DNA of 64,000 nt from G963666705 sp963666705. GTDB taxonomy: Bacteria > Pseudomonadota > Alphaproteobacteria > CADEGL01. The stretch is taken from positions 69,738 through 133,737 of the forward strand of contig CAXXKO010000018.1 of NCBI GenBank assembly GCA_963666705.2, given 5' to 3'. Below the pieces are notes generated by a model. That model was not told the origin of the DNA, did no database searches, and saw only the letters and a list, made by a program, of their open reading frames with translations. Positions within the stretch are counted from its first letter, which is position 1. Each line of letters begins with the position of its first letter. The translations under genes were made by a program, and so were the position numbers. Positions 35,304 through 44,416 of this stretch are shown piece by piece.

Positions 35304-36482
35304 GTGACCTGATCCTTAAGTTTGCGTGATTTGTTGTTGGTGCTCGGCGATACGAATGTTTGCGAGGCAGAAACGCTTGATTGAGGCCAAGATGTCGTCG
35401 GCTGATTTGGTCCAACGGAATGGCTTTGGATCGGCATTGACGGTGTCCATATAGCGAAGGATGGCGGCTTCGAGCTCCTTGGTGGAGCGGTGGACGCCGC
35501 GGCGCAGCTGCTTTTCGGTCAACAGGGCGAAGAAACGTTCGACCTGGTTGATCCAGGAGGCCGAGGTCGGCGTGTAATGGGCCTGCCATCGGGGGTGGCG
35601 GGCGAACCAGTCGCGGATCGCCTTGGTCTTGTGGGTCGCCAGGTTGTCCATGATTATGTGCACATCGAGATCGGCCGGCACCCGCGCTTCCACGGTGTTG
35701 AGGAAGGCCCGGAACTCGCGCGCCCGATGGCGGGCGAAGCAGCGGCCGATGACTTGGCCGGTCGCGGTGTCGAGAGCGGCGAACAGCGACAGGGTGCCGT
35801 GGCGTTTGTAGTCGTGGCTGCGCCGTTCGGCCTGACCGGGGCGCATGGGCAACAGCGGCTGGGTCCTGTCGAGGGCCTGGATCTGGCTCTTCTCGTCGAC
35901 GCACAGGGCCAACGCCCGTTCCGGCGGATTGAGATAGAGCCCGACGATATCGCGGACCTTCTCCACGAAGAACGGGTCGCTCGACAGCTTGAAGCTCTTC
36001 GAACGGTGCGGTTGCAACCCGAAGGCACGCCAGATGCGGTGGATCGTCGACGGCGCATAGCCGGTCGACCGCGCCATGCTGCGTAACGACCAGTGCGTCG
36101 CGTCCGCCGGCGTCTCCTCGAGCGTCCGCCGGATCGTCTCGGCAACGGCGTCGTCGCTGATCCGTCGCGGCGTACCCGGGCGGGGCTCGTCATGAAGGCC
36201 CTCCAGACGCCGCTCGGCGAAGCGTCGGCGCCAGACGCCGACCGTATCCGGCGCCGCGCCAAGCTCGGCCGCGATGGTCTTGTTCTCGAGCCCCTCGGCG
36301 GCCAGAAGAACAATCCGCGCCCGTCGCGCCAGACCCTGTGCCGTCCGCCGCCGCCGCGCCAGCTCATCGAGTTCCCGACGCTCCGACACCGAAAGCTCAA
36401 TCGCAACCGCTACCCGACCACGCGCCATAACATGCCTCCACGATCCCAAAAAGAAATCATAGAAACTTCGCGATCAGGACAC
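35304..36482. mobile_element. IS630-family insertion sequence
   Basis: About 1,179 bp. Imperfect inverted ends are TAGTGACCTGATCCTTAAG on the left and, as complement of the right end, TAGTGTCCTGATCGCGAAG. It sits within CTAG at both borders (35301-35304 and 36482-36485), the known target of IS630 with TA duplication. It holds one transposase gene on the minus strand and lies about 50 bp upstream of the isochorismatase gene, so it may supply or block that gene's promoter. Confidence 0.88.
35316..36428 (-). CDS. IS630-family transposase
   Basis: About 370 residues. There are N-terminal helix-turn-helix regions (GLENKTIAAELGAAPDTVGVW, and THWSLRSMARSTGYAPSTIH) and a DDE_3 catalytic domain: CVDEKSQIQALDRTQP (first Asp), HIIMDNLATHKTKAIRDW (second) and SWINQVERFFALLTEK (Glu). 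The start was placed at MARGRVAVAIELS (36428); ATG at 36449 is the longer option. The gene looks intact. Confidence 0.93.
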   Translation of the reverse strand: MARGRVAVAIELSVSERRELDELARRRRTAQGLARRARIVLLAAEGLENKTIAAELGAAPDTVGVWRRRFAERRLEGLHDEPRPGTPRRISDDAVAETIRRTLEETPADATHWSLRSMARSTGYAPSTIHRIWRAFGLQPHRSKSFKLSSDPFFVEKVRDIVGLYLNPPERALALCVDEKSQIQALDRTQPLLPMRPGQAERRSHDYKRHGTLSLFAALDTATGQVIGRCFARHRAREFRAFLNTVEARVPADLDVHIIMDNLATHKTKAIRDWFARHPRWQAHYTPTSASWINQVERFFALLTEKQLRRGVHRSTKELEAAILRYMDTVNADPKPFRWTKSADDILASIKRFCLANIRIAEHQQQITQT

Positions 36483-36536
36483 TAGCCGGGCCTCCGCCAT
36501 GACGCGCCTCGACGGACAGGGATTGGGGAGGAATGG

Positions 36537-37131
36537 ATGCCGGAGATGATCGTGGGGCGGGCGGCGCTGGTCGCCGTCGACATGCAGAAAGGGGGGGCCG
36601 GGGTCGGGCATCCCCTACATGGGCGACCGGGCGGCGCGCATCCCGCGCGCGGTGACGCTCGTCGAGGCGGCGCGGGCCGCCGGCATCCCCGTGTTCTTCT
36701 TCCAGGAGGTCCACCGTCGCGACATGGTCGATTTCGGGCGCGAGCTCGACGGCGCCGAGGACGTCCACTGCCTCGAGGGCGCGCCCGCGACCGCGCTCGT
36801 GGACGAGCTGCCGGTCCTCGACGGCGACTACCACATCGTCAAGCGCCGCTACTCGGGCTTCTTCGGCACCGATTTCGAGATCGTCCTGCGCGGCCTCGGG
36901 GTCGAGACGCTGATCCTCTTCGGCGGCCTGACGGACGTGTGCGTGCACTACACCTTCGTGGACGCCCACCAGCGCGACTACCACGTGCGCGTGGTCGAGG
37001 ACTGCTGTGGCGGCTCCACCCATGCCCGCCACGAGGCCGCCCTCGACGCCATGGAATACCTCCAGACCGGCGCCCGGCGCACGACGGAAGAAATCCTGGC
37101 CGCCTTCCAGCGGCTGGGCGCGGCGGCGTAG
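36537..37131 (+). pseudogene. Isochorismatase-family cysteine hydrolase, frameshifted
   Basis: The beginning MPEMIVGRAALVAVDMQKGG (ATG at 36537, ribosome site GGGGAGGAA) is in one frame and the rest, IPYMGDRAARIPRAVTLVEA onward to TAG at 37131, is in the next. The switch is at a run of seven G (36591-36597); deleting one G gives DMQKGGPGSGIPYMGD. The triad would be Asp of VDMQ, Lys of HIVKRRYSGFF and Cys of LTDVCVHYT, all present once rejoined. The family hydrolyses amides and similar bonds. A 171-residue downstream fragment from ATG 36619 is open but lacks the catalytic Asp. Confidence 0.87.
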
Positions 37132-37138
37132 AGAGGGT

Positions 37139-37244
37139 CTGGAGCGGTTCCACCTCGACTGGAATCGCTTCAGGCCGCAAGGCGGCCCGCCCGGCGCGCC
37201 CGCGGACCACTTGGTCCGCTGCCGCGAGCGACAAAAAAGGCTAG
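37139..37244. repeat. Structured repeat, copy B
   Basis: A diverged, slightly shortened copy of the repeat at 33656-33776: TGGAGCGGTTCCACCTCGAC at the left, CCGCAAGGCGG in the middle, and ending CGACAAAAAAGGCTAG. It lies directly after the isochorismatase stop and is followed head-to-tail by copy C. Confidence 0.8.
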
Positions 37245-37360
37245 AGCGTTTCCACCTCGGCTGGAATCGCTCCAGGCCGCAAGGCGGCCCGCCGGTCACC
37301 CGGCGCGCCCGCGCAGGCGCGGACCCCTTGGTCCGCTGCCGCGAGCGAAACAAACGCTAG
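37241..37360. repeat. CTAG-bounded structured repeat, copy C
   Basis: A 120-bp unit from CTAG to CTAG, nearly identical to copy A. It includes the GAGCGTTTCCA hairpin, CCGCAAGGCGG and the terminal GCCGCGAGCGAAACAAACGC. It shares its first CTAG with copy B and its last with a short module next to the potF-like gene. Confidence 0.82.
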
Positions 37361-37391
37361 AGTGGGTGCGATCGAAGCGGAACCGCTCTAG
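37357..37391. repeat. Short CTAG-bounded module at the potF-like stop codon
   Basis: A 35-bp module between two CTAG sites, reading AGCGGTTCCGCTTCGATCGC on the minus strand. The same CTAGAGCGGTTCCGCT start occurs at 61361 right on the Rieske oxygenase stop. The stop codon of the binding-protein gene is the TAG inside its last CTAG. Confidence 0.65.
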
Positions 37392-38488
37392 GATCCGAGC
37401 TTGATGCGCGTCCAGGCGCGCGCGAGCAGGCGGTCGTATGTCTCCAGATTGGCAGTGCCTGGGAACAGCTTCGCCCTCACGGCCGCTGGCGGGTAGATGC
37501 TCGGGTCGTCCCGGATCTCGGGCGCCACATGCTCGGTCGCGGCCGTGATGGCGTTGGGGTAGTAGACGTAGTTGGTGATGGCGGCCGCGACTTGGGGCTC
37601 CATGAGGTAGTCGAGGAACAGGTGGGCGTTCTCCGGGTGCGACGCACCGGCCGGTATCGCCATCAGGTCGAACCAGATGTTCGCACCCTCCGAGGGGATG
37701 GTATAGGCGATCTCGACACCCGCCCCGGCCTCCTCGGCCCAGCCCATGGCGCGCAGGATGTCGCCCGACCAGCCCATGGCCAGGCACACGTCGCCGCCGG
37801 CGAGGTCGTTGATGCCCTGGTAGGAGTGAAAATACTTGATGTGGGGGCGCACGGCCATGAGCACCGCCTCGGCCGCCTCCAGGTCCGCTTCCGCCTTGCT
37901 GCGCGGATCGAGGCCGAGATAGATGAGCGCCGCGGGGATTACGTCCGTCGGCGCATCGAGCAGGACGATGCCGCAATCGGCGAAATTCGCCGTCACCTCG
38001 GGGTCGAACAGCATGCGCCAGCTCTCGACCGGGGCGTCCGGCATGCGCGCGGCGATGGTGGCCGTGTTGTAGCCGAAGCCGGTCGTGCCCCAGAGGTAGG
38101 GAATGGCGTGGCGGTTGCCCGGATCGTGGCTCGCCACCCGCGCCATGATCTCCGGGTCCAGGTTGGAGAGGTTGCCGAGCTTCGCCTTGTCGAGGGGCTG
38201 GAGCAGACCGGCCGCGATCTCGCGCTCGAGAAACGCGCCCGAAGGCACGACGAGGTCGAAGCCCGTGTCGCCGGCGAGGAGCTTTGCCTCCAGCCCCTCG
38301 TTCGAATCGAATACCTCGTAGACCACCTCGATGCCGGTCCGCGCCTCGAAGCCGCGAACCGTGTCCTCGGCGATATAGTCGGGCCAATTATAGATCTTGA
38401 GGATTTTCTCCTCCTCGGCCCATCCGCCGCCATTGGCGGCGAGCAACAGAGCCGCGCCGAGCAGCGTTCCTCCGATAGCGGCTTTCAT
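37388..38488 (-). CDS. Polyamine-type ABC transporter substrate-binding protein (PotD/PotF-like)
   Basis: A periplasmic binding protein of 366 residues with a Sec signal (TLLGAALLLAANGGGWAEEE). KILKIYNWPDYIAEDTVRGFEARTG is the classic opening of PotD/PotF proteins; PYLWGTTGFGYN and FLDYLMEPQVAAAITNYVYYPNA also fit. The ligand is probably putrescine, spermidine or a related amine. No permease or ATPase genes are next to it, so it is an orphan or the transporter lies elsewhere. Confidence 0.9.
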   Translation of the reverse strand: MKAAIGGTLLGAALLLAANGGGWAEEEKILKIYNWPDYIAEDTVRGFEARTGIEVVYEVFDSNEGLEAKLLAGDTGFDLVVPSGAFLEREIAAGLLQPLDKAKLGNLSNLDPEIMARVASHDPGNRHAIPYLWGTTGFGYNTATIAARMPDAPVESWRMLFDPEVTANFADCGIVLLDAPTDVIPAALIYLGLDPRSKAEADLEAAEAVLMAVRPHIKYFHSYQGINDLAGGDVCLAMGWSGDILRAMGWAEEAGAGVEIAYTIPSEGANIWFDLMAIPAGASHPENAHLFLDYLMEPQVAAAITNYVYYPNAITAATEHVAPEIRDDPSIYPPAAVRAKLFPGTANLETYDRLLARAWTRIKLGS

Positions 38489-38735
38489 TCGCCCTCCCCG
38501 GGTCGTGCTTGGTCGTCTGGCATTATTGCGGGCTCGCGCCGGGCCGAGTCAACGCCGCGCCCGCCCGGGGTGGACATGACGGCAGTCGAGTCGACCGAAG
38601 TGGAACTCGCGTCCTTGCCGCTTCGGGCCTACTGGCTTGCGCGCGGGCACGTCCGCGGCATAGTAATGATCGGCGGGAAGGCACGCGCAACCCCGGCGCC
38701 GGGGAAAGGTGCCACCGCGTAGGAGGCGGGACCCG

Positions 38736-39521
38736 ATGGACGCCAAACGCATCACCCAGGCCGCGCGCCTCCTGCTCCAGGCTCGGGGCGACCACCGCCA
38801 GATCGACGGCCTGCCCGAGGAGTGCCGGCCCGCGACGCTCGACGAGGGCTACGCCATCCAGGACGAACTGGCGCGGCTGTGGGAGCTCGAGTCCGGCGGC
38901 TGGAAGGTGGGCGCGGCCACGCCCTACTGGCAGGAACGGGTGGGTGCGCCGTCGCCGCTCGCCGGGCGCATGTTCGCGCCCTTCATCTTCGAGAGCCCGG
39001 CCGAGCTCTTCGGCGGCGCCTTCCACGTCCGCATCATCGAATCCGAATATGCCTTTCGCCTCGCGCGCGACCTGCCGCCGCGCGCGGCGGCCTACGAGCG
39101 GGAGGAGGTCGAGGCCGCCGTCGAGACCCTCCACCCGGCCATCGAGCTGGTCGATTGCCGCTACCGAAGCGGGCTCGACGCCGGCGCCTTCAGCCTCGTG
39201 GCCGACAACGCGCTCGCCGCCGCCTTCGTCCACGCGGACCCGATCCCCGGCTGGCAGGCGCAGGACCTGACCAACCACCGCGTGCGCCTGTCGATCGATG
39301 GCGAAGTGATGGGGGAGGGCACGGGCGAGGACGTGGGCGGCCACCCCGTCCTGCCGCTGATCTGGCTCGCCAACGACCGCTCGCGCCGCGGCGACGGGCT
39401 TCTCGCCGGCCAGTTCATCACCACGAGCAGCGTGACCGGAATTCACCAGGCGCCGGCCGAATGCGAGGTCGTCGCCGATTTCGGCGCCTTCGGCGAGGTC
39501 CGCGTCACTTTCACCGGGTGA
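38736..39521 (+). CDS. 2-keto-4-pentenoate hydratase / FAH-superfamily enzyme
   Basis: A 261-residue member of the hydratase/decarboxylase group in the fumarylacetoacetate hydrolase fold. ATLDEGYAIQDELARLW, GWKVGAATPYWQ and ESEYAFRLARDLPPR (metal-binding Glu residues) are family marks. Members act in meta-cleavage pathways after ring opening, which fits the Rieske oxygenase close by, though the substrate is not readable. The ATG at 38736 follows AGGAGGCGGG; the frame also opens at 38709. Confidence 0.87.
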   Translation: MDAKRITQAARLLLQARGDHRQIDGLPEECRPATLDEGYAIQDELARLWELESGGWKVGAATPYWQERVGAPSPLAGRMFAPFIFESPAELFGGAFHVRIIESEYAFRLARDLPPRAAAYEREEVEAAVETLHPAIELVDCRYRSGLDAGAFSLVADNALAAAFVHADPIPGWQAQDLTNHRVRLSIDGEVMGEGTGEDVGGHPVLPLIWLANDRSRRGDGLLAGQFITTSSVTGIHQAPAECEVVADFGAFGEVRVTFTG

Positions 39522-39588
39522 GGCGAGACGAAGGCCGGGAGGCGGCCGATGCCACCTCCCGGCCCAGGGAAGACGGGTGCTTGCGGCC

Positions 39589-40875
39589 TTACTCCGCCGC
39601 GATCGGCCCGATGTCGCTGAAGATCCGCCTCGGGTTCACCTCCGGCTCGAAGGTTTCCGGATCGGGGTTGTTATATTGATAGACGGCGAAGATGAACTTC
39701 TTGCAGTCGCCGAATTCGTCGCAACTGATCGTGCCGCTCAGCCCCTTCAAGTCCTGGGTCGCGAAGATCGCGTCGCGGAGGGCCATGCGGCCGATATAGG
39801 TGTTTCCTTCATCGTCCGTCACGGCCACCTTCTCGATCGCGTTGAAGGCGAGAACCGCGCCGTCATAGGCCCAGGCGTGGAAGCCCTGGATCGGCGCTTC
39901 GCCGAACATCTCCTCGTACCTCGCGAGGAAGTCCGGATAGCGCTCCTGGTCGACGGTGTCGGTGGAGAGGTCGGGGAAGGTGAAGCGGAAGCCCTCGACG
40001 CTCTTGCCGGTGGCAACCATGAAGTCCTTCGTCATGACGGCGCCGCCACCGATGAGCTCCACGCCGTCCAGCCCGGAAACGTCCTTCGCCTGCCGGACCA
40101 CCTGGGCGGCCGCGGCAACGAAGATCGGGAAGTAGATCGCGCAGGGCTTGTCCGTGGAGATCTTGTTGAGGACGGGCCGCATGTCAACGGTTTGCGGGTC
40201 GATCGCCTCGACGGACGTGACCGTGCCGCCCCAGGTCTCGGCGAAGTTTCTCGTGGTTATCACGACCAGCTGCTCGGAGTAGGGGCTCCCGTCGTGGATG
40301 GCCGCGAGCGTCTTGCAGCCGAGATGGTTGTACAACCAGCGCGCATCGCCCTCCGCCTGGCCGATGTCGTTGATGCTGGTGCGGGCGAAGCCGTAATAGC
40401 TCTCATGCCGGTCCGGTGCCGTGAGCGCCGGGGCGCTCGCCGAGGTGGAGATGCTCGGGATGCCGGCATTCCAGAGAATCGGCGCGCCCGGCGTCGCGGC
40501 GCTGGAGCAGGCCGTGCCGAGGACGACGACGATTTTCTGATTCGCCGCGAGCTTGGTGGCCGCGTTCTGTCCGCCCTCGGCGGTGCAGGCCGAATCCTCA
40601 TGGCGGAACCGGATCGGATGGCCGGCGACCATGTTGTCGCGATCCGACGCGGCGATGAGCACGCCACGCTGTTGGTCCAGGCCCAACCCGGTGTCTGGCC
40701 CGGAAATGACATAATAGGTGCCGATTTGAATCGGGTCGCCCTTCAGGATCTTGACGACCCCGACCTCGTCGGTCACCGGGCCGAGGGTCTCGTCGGCCTG
40801 GGCCGGTAACGCCATTGCCGCCACGGTCAGGACCGAGGCGGCCGCGACTGTCTTCAATTTATTGAGTGGGTTCAT
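39589..40875 (-). CDS. ABC transporter substrate-binding protein, branched-chain amino acid (LivK) type
   Basis: A periplasmic binding protein of 428 residues with a signal peptide (VAAASVLTVAAMALPAQADE). The type I fold is visible as IQIGTYYVISGPDTGLGLDQ and VVVLGTACSSAATPGAPILW; the latter resembles the LivK SS-ATPA ligand loop. The ligand may be an amino acid, amide or aromatic acid. As with the PotF-like protein, no membrane or ATPase components are adjacent. The start has GGAGGAGAAC upstream. Confidence 0.9.
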   Translation of the reverse strand: MNPLNKLKTVAAASVLTVAAMALPAQADETLGPVTDEVGVVKILKGDPIQIGTYYVISGPDTGLGLDQQRGVLIAASDRDNMVAGHPIRFRHEDSACTAEGGQNAATKLAANQKIVVVLGTACSSAATPGAPILWNAGIPSISTSASAPALTAPDRHESYYGFARTSINDIGQAEGDARWLYNHLGCKTLAAIHDGSPYSEQLVVITTRNFAETWGGTVTSVEAIDPQTVDMRPVLNKISTDKPCAIYFPIFVAAAAQVVRQAKDVSGLDGVELIGGGAVMTKDFMVATGKSVEGFRFTFPDLSTDTVDQERYPDFLARYEEMFGEAPIQGFHAWAYDGAVLAFNAIEKVAVTDDEGNTYIGRMALRDAIFATQDLKGLSGTISCDEFGDCKKFIFAVYQYNNPDPETFEPEVNPRRIFSDIGPIAAE

Positions 40876-41120
40876 CGATTGTTCTCCTCCCGATCACGGC
40901 CCATCATTGGGCCCTGTAGACGATTGCGACTGAAGAACTGGTCTTGCGCGCGCCGCTCGAGCCTGTGACGGGCAGCGTGCGCCCTTCGACTATGAGCGCA
41001 ACGCCGCCGGGGCGCAAGTCACACCCATTCGTGTTATCGACGGGGCGCGAAGCGTGCCCGCGGGGTTTCAACGGCGCCGGGCGATGGTAGCATGGGGCTG
41101 CCTGGGGAAGGGAGACGCCA

Positions 41121-42266
41121 ATGTCATCCGTCGATTCCATATTCGATCCGGCCCAGTACGCCGGTGTGCGGCGGCCGCTCGAGGAAGCCAGCCACCTGCC
41201 GCCCTGGTGCTATACCTCGGATGCGTTCTACGAGCGCGAGGTGCGGCGCATCTTCATGAAGGAATGGAATTTCATGGGCCGGGCCGATCATCTGCGCCGG
41301 CCAGGCGCCTACAGGGCCCTCGACTTCGCGGGCATTCCCCTCGTCATCCTGCGCGACAGCGCCGGCGCCCTGCGCGCCTTCGCCAACACCTGCCCCCATC
41401 GGGGGGCGTGCCTGCTGTCGGGCGAGGGGCGGGTGAAGCGCATCGGCTGCCCCTATCACGGTTGGTCCTTCTCGCTCGAGGGCGCGCTGGTGGCCGCGCC
41501 CGGCATGGACGGCATCAACGGGTTCGAAGCCATGGACCACGGCCTCAAGCCCATTCGCCTCGAGACCTGGCAGGGCTTCGTGTTCGTGAATTTCGACGCG
41601 GACGCACCGGGCCTCATGGATTACCTCGGCGACCTGACCGAGGCGGTCGGCTCCTACAACTTCGCCGACATGACCTGCACCCGCCGGGTCGAGTTCGACC
41701 TCGAATGCAATTGGAAGCTCTATATCGAGAACGCCATGGAGGATTATCACACCGCTGTCGTCCACCGCGCCTCGATCAAGAAGCAGGTGGCGCGCTACGT
41801 GGATACGAAGGGGCAGTGGGAGGCCGCGCACGTGGCCTCTCCCCACTCGCTCGCCGTGCTCTCGGACGCGCCCAAGAGCTTCCCCCACATCCCCTCCCTC
41901 GAAGGGGCGACGCGCGACGGCACGTACTTCGTCATGCTCTATCCCTCGACCATGTGGGGCTGCGCCCAGGACTGCATGTGGTGGCTCGAGTTGCGCCCCC
42001 AGGGCGTGGCGCGCACCAAGCTCATCGTCGGCTCCTGCTTCCCCAACGCGACCATCGCCCGGGACGATTTCGAGGAGGTCGCCGCCCACTATTACCGGCG
42101 CTGGGACAAGTCGATCCCCGAGGACAACGATATCTCGGCGGTCCAGCAGCGCGGCCTCACTTCACCACTCAGCACGACCGGCCGCGTCTCGCGCATGGAG
42201 CTCCTGGTCCACCGCATCGCCAACTGGACCCTGGAGCGGGTCCTGGACGCGCCGGCGCGGGCATGA
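41121..42266 (+). CDS. Rieske non-haem iron oxygenase, alpha subunit
   Basis: A 381-residue ring-hydroxylating-type oxygenase. The Rieske [2Fe-2S] ligands are C91-P-H93 (CPHRG) and C110-PY-H113 (CPYHGW). The mononuclear iron site is in ENAMEDYHTAVVH (Asp, His, His). No reductase or beta subunit is adjacent, as in many aminobetaine-type or demethylating Rieske enzymes. Its stop overlaps the amidohydrolase ATG by 4 bases, so the two are coupled and probably act in sequence. Confidence 0.92.
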   Translation: MSSVDSIFDPAQYAGVRRPLEEASHLPPWCYTSDAFYEREVRRIFMKEWNFMGRADHLRRPGAYRALDFAGIPLVILRDSAGALRAFANTCPHRGACLLSGEGRVKRIGCPYHGWSFSLEGALVAAPGMDGINGFEAMDHGLKPIRLETWQGFVFVNFDADAPGLMDYLGDLTEAVGSYNFADMTCTRRVEFDLECNWKLYIENAMEDYHTAVVHRASIKKQVARYVDTKGQWEAAHVASPHSLAVLSDAPKSFPHIPSLEGATRDGTYFVMLYPSTMWGCAQDCMWWLELRPQGVARTKLIVGSCFPNATIARDDFEEVAAHYYRRWDKSIPEDNDISAVQQRGLTSPLSTTGRVSRMELLVHRIANWTLERVLDAPARA

Positions 42267-43501
42267 CGCAAACCCTCTTCGCGAACGCCGCGTTGCTGGA
42301 CGCGACCGCGCCCGAGCGGCGCGAGGGCCACCACGTGCTGGTCGAGGGCGAGGTCATCCGCGAGGTCAGCGACCGGCCCATCAAGGCCCCGGGCGCGGCC
42401 GTCTTCGACCTCGCCGGCCGCACCCTGATGCCCGGCCTCATCGACGCCCACGTCCACGCCATCGCGGTGACCACGGACCTGGCGGCCCTGGCCCGCATGC
42501 CGCCCGCCCTGGTGACGGCGCGCGCGCTTCTCGTCCTCGAGGGCATGCTCGCGCGTGGCTTCACCACCGTGCGCGACGCGGGCGGGGCGGAATGGGGCCT
42601 CGCCGAGGCCATAAGGCGCGGCTACCACCCGGGGCCGCGCCTCTTCGTCTCGGGCCTGGCCCTGGCCCAGACCGGCGGGCAGGGCGATTTCCGCGCCCGG
42701 GAGGAGCTCTACCTCGGCTGTCCCGTATGCCGGGCGACGCGCTCCATCGCCCGCGTCGTCGATGGCGTGGACGACGTGCGCAAGGCGGTGCGCGACGAGC
42801 TGCGCAAGGGCGCCGACCAGATCAAGGTCATGGCGGCGGGCGGCATGGTCTCGGGCATTCCCATCGACCGCGCCCACTACTCCATGGACGAGCTTCGAGT
42901 CATGGTCGAGGAGGCCCAGGCCGCCGGCACCTACGTCATGGCCCACGCTTACGAATCGGCGGCCGTGTCGCGCTGCGTCGAATGCGGCATCCGCTCGATC
43001 GAGCACGGCAACCTGATCGACGCAGCGACGGCGCGGCTCATGGCCGCGCGCGGCACCTTCCTCGTGCCCACCATGGCGGTCTATGAGGGCTACCACAAAT
43101 ACGGCCCCGAGCTCGGCTTCACGCCCAAGGTGATCGGCATGTTCGCCGAGCTGATGGAGGACGCCGTCACCGCGCTCGAAGTGGCGCGGGCCGCCGGTGT
43201 GAAGATCTGCCACGGCACCGACATGGAGGGCATCCTCCACCATGACCAGTCGCGGGAGTTCCCCTTGAAGGCCCAGGTCATGTCGCCGCACGAGGTCATC
43301 ACCTGCGCCACGGCCACGAACGCGGACCTCCTGCGCATGACGGGCAAGCTCGGCGTGATCGCCCCCGACGCTTACGCGGACTTGCTGGTGGTGAACGGCG
43401 ACCCGCTCGAGGATTTGGGCCTGCTCGAGCACCAGGGCGGCCACATGGCGGCCATCATGAAGGCCGGTGCCTTCTACAAGAACGAGCTGGGCGCGGCCTG
43501 A
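42263..43501 (+). CDS. Metal-dependent amidohydrolase (prolidase/imidazolonepropionase-like)
   Basis: A TIM-barrel hydrolase of 412 residues. Metal and catalytic motifs are DAHVHA, the Lys of QIKVMAAGG (carbamylated in relatives), YVMAHAYE, IRSIEHGN, and the Asp of CHGTDME. The set matches the Xaa-Pro dipeptidase-like amidohydrolases. Coupling to the Rieske enzyme suggests that it cleaves an amide or cyclic imide in the same pathway; this is inferred from context. Confidence 0.9.
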   Translation: MTQTLFANAALLDATAPERREGHHVLVEGEVIREVSDRPIKAPGAAVFDLAGRTLMPGLIDAHVHAIAVTTDLAALARMPPALVTARALLVLEGMLARGFTTVRDAGGAEWGLAEAIRRGYHPGPRLFVSGLALAQTGGQGDFRAREELYLGCPVCRATRSIARVVDGVDDVRKAVRDELRKGADQIKVMAAGGMVSGIPIDRAHYSMDELRVMVEEAQAAGTYVMAHAYESAAVSRCVECGIRSIEHGNLIDAATARLMAARGTFLVPTMAVYEGYHKYGPELGFTPKVIGMFAELMEDAVTALEVARAAGVKICHGTDMEGILHHDQSREFPLKAQVMSPHEVITCATATNADLLRMTGKLGVIAPDAYADLLVVNGDPLEDLGLLEHQGGHMAAIMKAGAFYKNELGAA

Positions 43502-43513
43502 GGCCAGCCGTCC

Positions 43514-44353
43514 CTATGCGCTGGCTCGCGCGCGCCCCTTCTCGACCTGGGCGCTCAGGTAGTTCTCCATGTAGCGGTCGGTCACGTCCTTGTGGACCTG
43601 GAGGGCGGCCAGGTCGTAATCGGACGCCGGGCGCGGCTCGGGATCGAAATGACCGTGCTCGTCCACGCCCCGCACCAGCATGGCGCTGTCCCGCGGGCCG
43701 ATGCGCTTCACGTCCGTGCGCACGTAGCGCGCGGCGTATCCTACGCGCCGCATGTCCGAGCTGTTGGGGCTGGAGCCATGGACGATGCGGGCGTGGTGGA
43801 TCGACATCTCGCCCGGCTCGAGCACCAGATCGACGGCCTTCGATTCGTCGAGCTCGGCATCGACGGTCTGCCCGCGCCACAGGAGGTTGTGCTCGTGCAT
43901 CAGGTTCTGGTGGTCGTAGAGCACGGCGTGGGTGCCCGGGATGACCCGCATGCAGCCCTGCGCGGCGGTGGACATGGTGAAGGATATCCACGCCGTCAGC
44001 GCGTCGGGCCGCTCGAGGCCCCAATAGGCCGAGTCCTGGTGCAGCGAGACGAAGTGAGGGGTATGCGGGTCCTTGACGAACCACTGGGCATGGTAGAGCA
44101 GAATGTTCGGGCCGATCAGATCCTCGACCACGTCGAGGACCGCCGGATGGTGCACCAGCTCGTCGAGCCAGGCCAGGAAGAGGTGCGACTTGTTGCGCGC
44201 GTTGCCTTCGAGCGCCCCGCCCTCGCGCGCCTCGAAAGCGGCGAAACAGGCCTGGTAGTGCGCGACCTCCGCCGCCGTCAGCGCCGGAACCGGGCACAGG
44301 TAGCCCTCCCGGCGAAAGCGCTCGATCCGGTCTTGCGAAAGCGATATCGGCAT
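43514..44353 (-). CDS. PhyH family dioxygenase
   Basis: A 279-residue Fe(II)/2-oxoglutarate oxygenase, paralogous to the enzyme at 1713-2564 (same N-terminal IERFR.xGxLCPVP and HQDSAYW). The triad is H-x-D in LHQDSAYWG and His in ARIVHGSSPN; the following MRRVGYAARY carries the 2-oxoglutarate Arg. The start at MPISLSQDRI (44353) follows AGAGGGGG. It is convergent with the amidohydrolase (12-bp gap) and may belong with the deacetylase-like gene upstream on the same strand. Confidence 0.9.
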   Translation of the reverse strand: MPISLSQDRIERFRREGYLCPVPALTAAEVAHYQACFAAFEAREGGALEGNARNKSHLFLAWLDELVHHPAVLDVVEDLIGPNILLYHAQWFVKDPHTPHFVSLHQDSAYWGLERPDALTAWISFTMSTAAQGCMRVIPGTHAVLYDHQNLMHEHNLLWRGQTVDAELDESKAVDLVLEPGEMSIHHARIVHGSSPNSSDMRRVGYAARYVRTDVKRIGPRDSAMLVRGVDEHGHFDPEPRPASDYDLAALQVHKDVTDRYMENYLSAQVEKGRARASA

Positions 44354-44416
44354 GGCTGAACCCCCTCTGCGATGGGCCGAGCGTAACACCGCCCGTCCGT
44401 GCGTGAAACCAGGATG

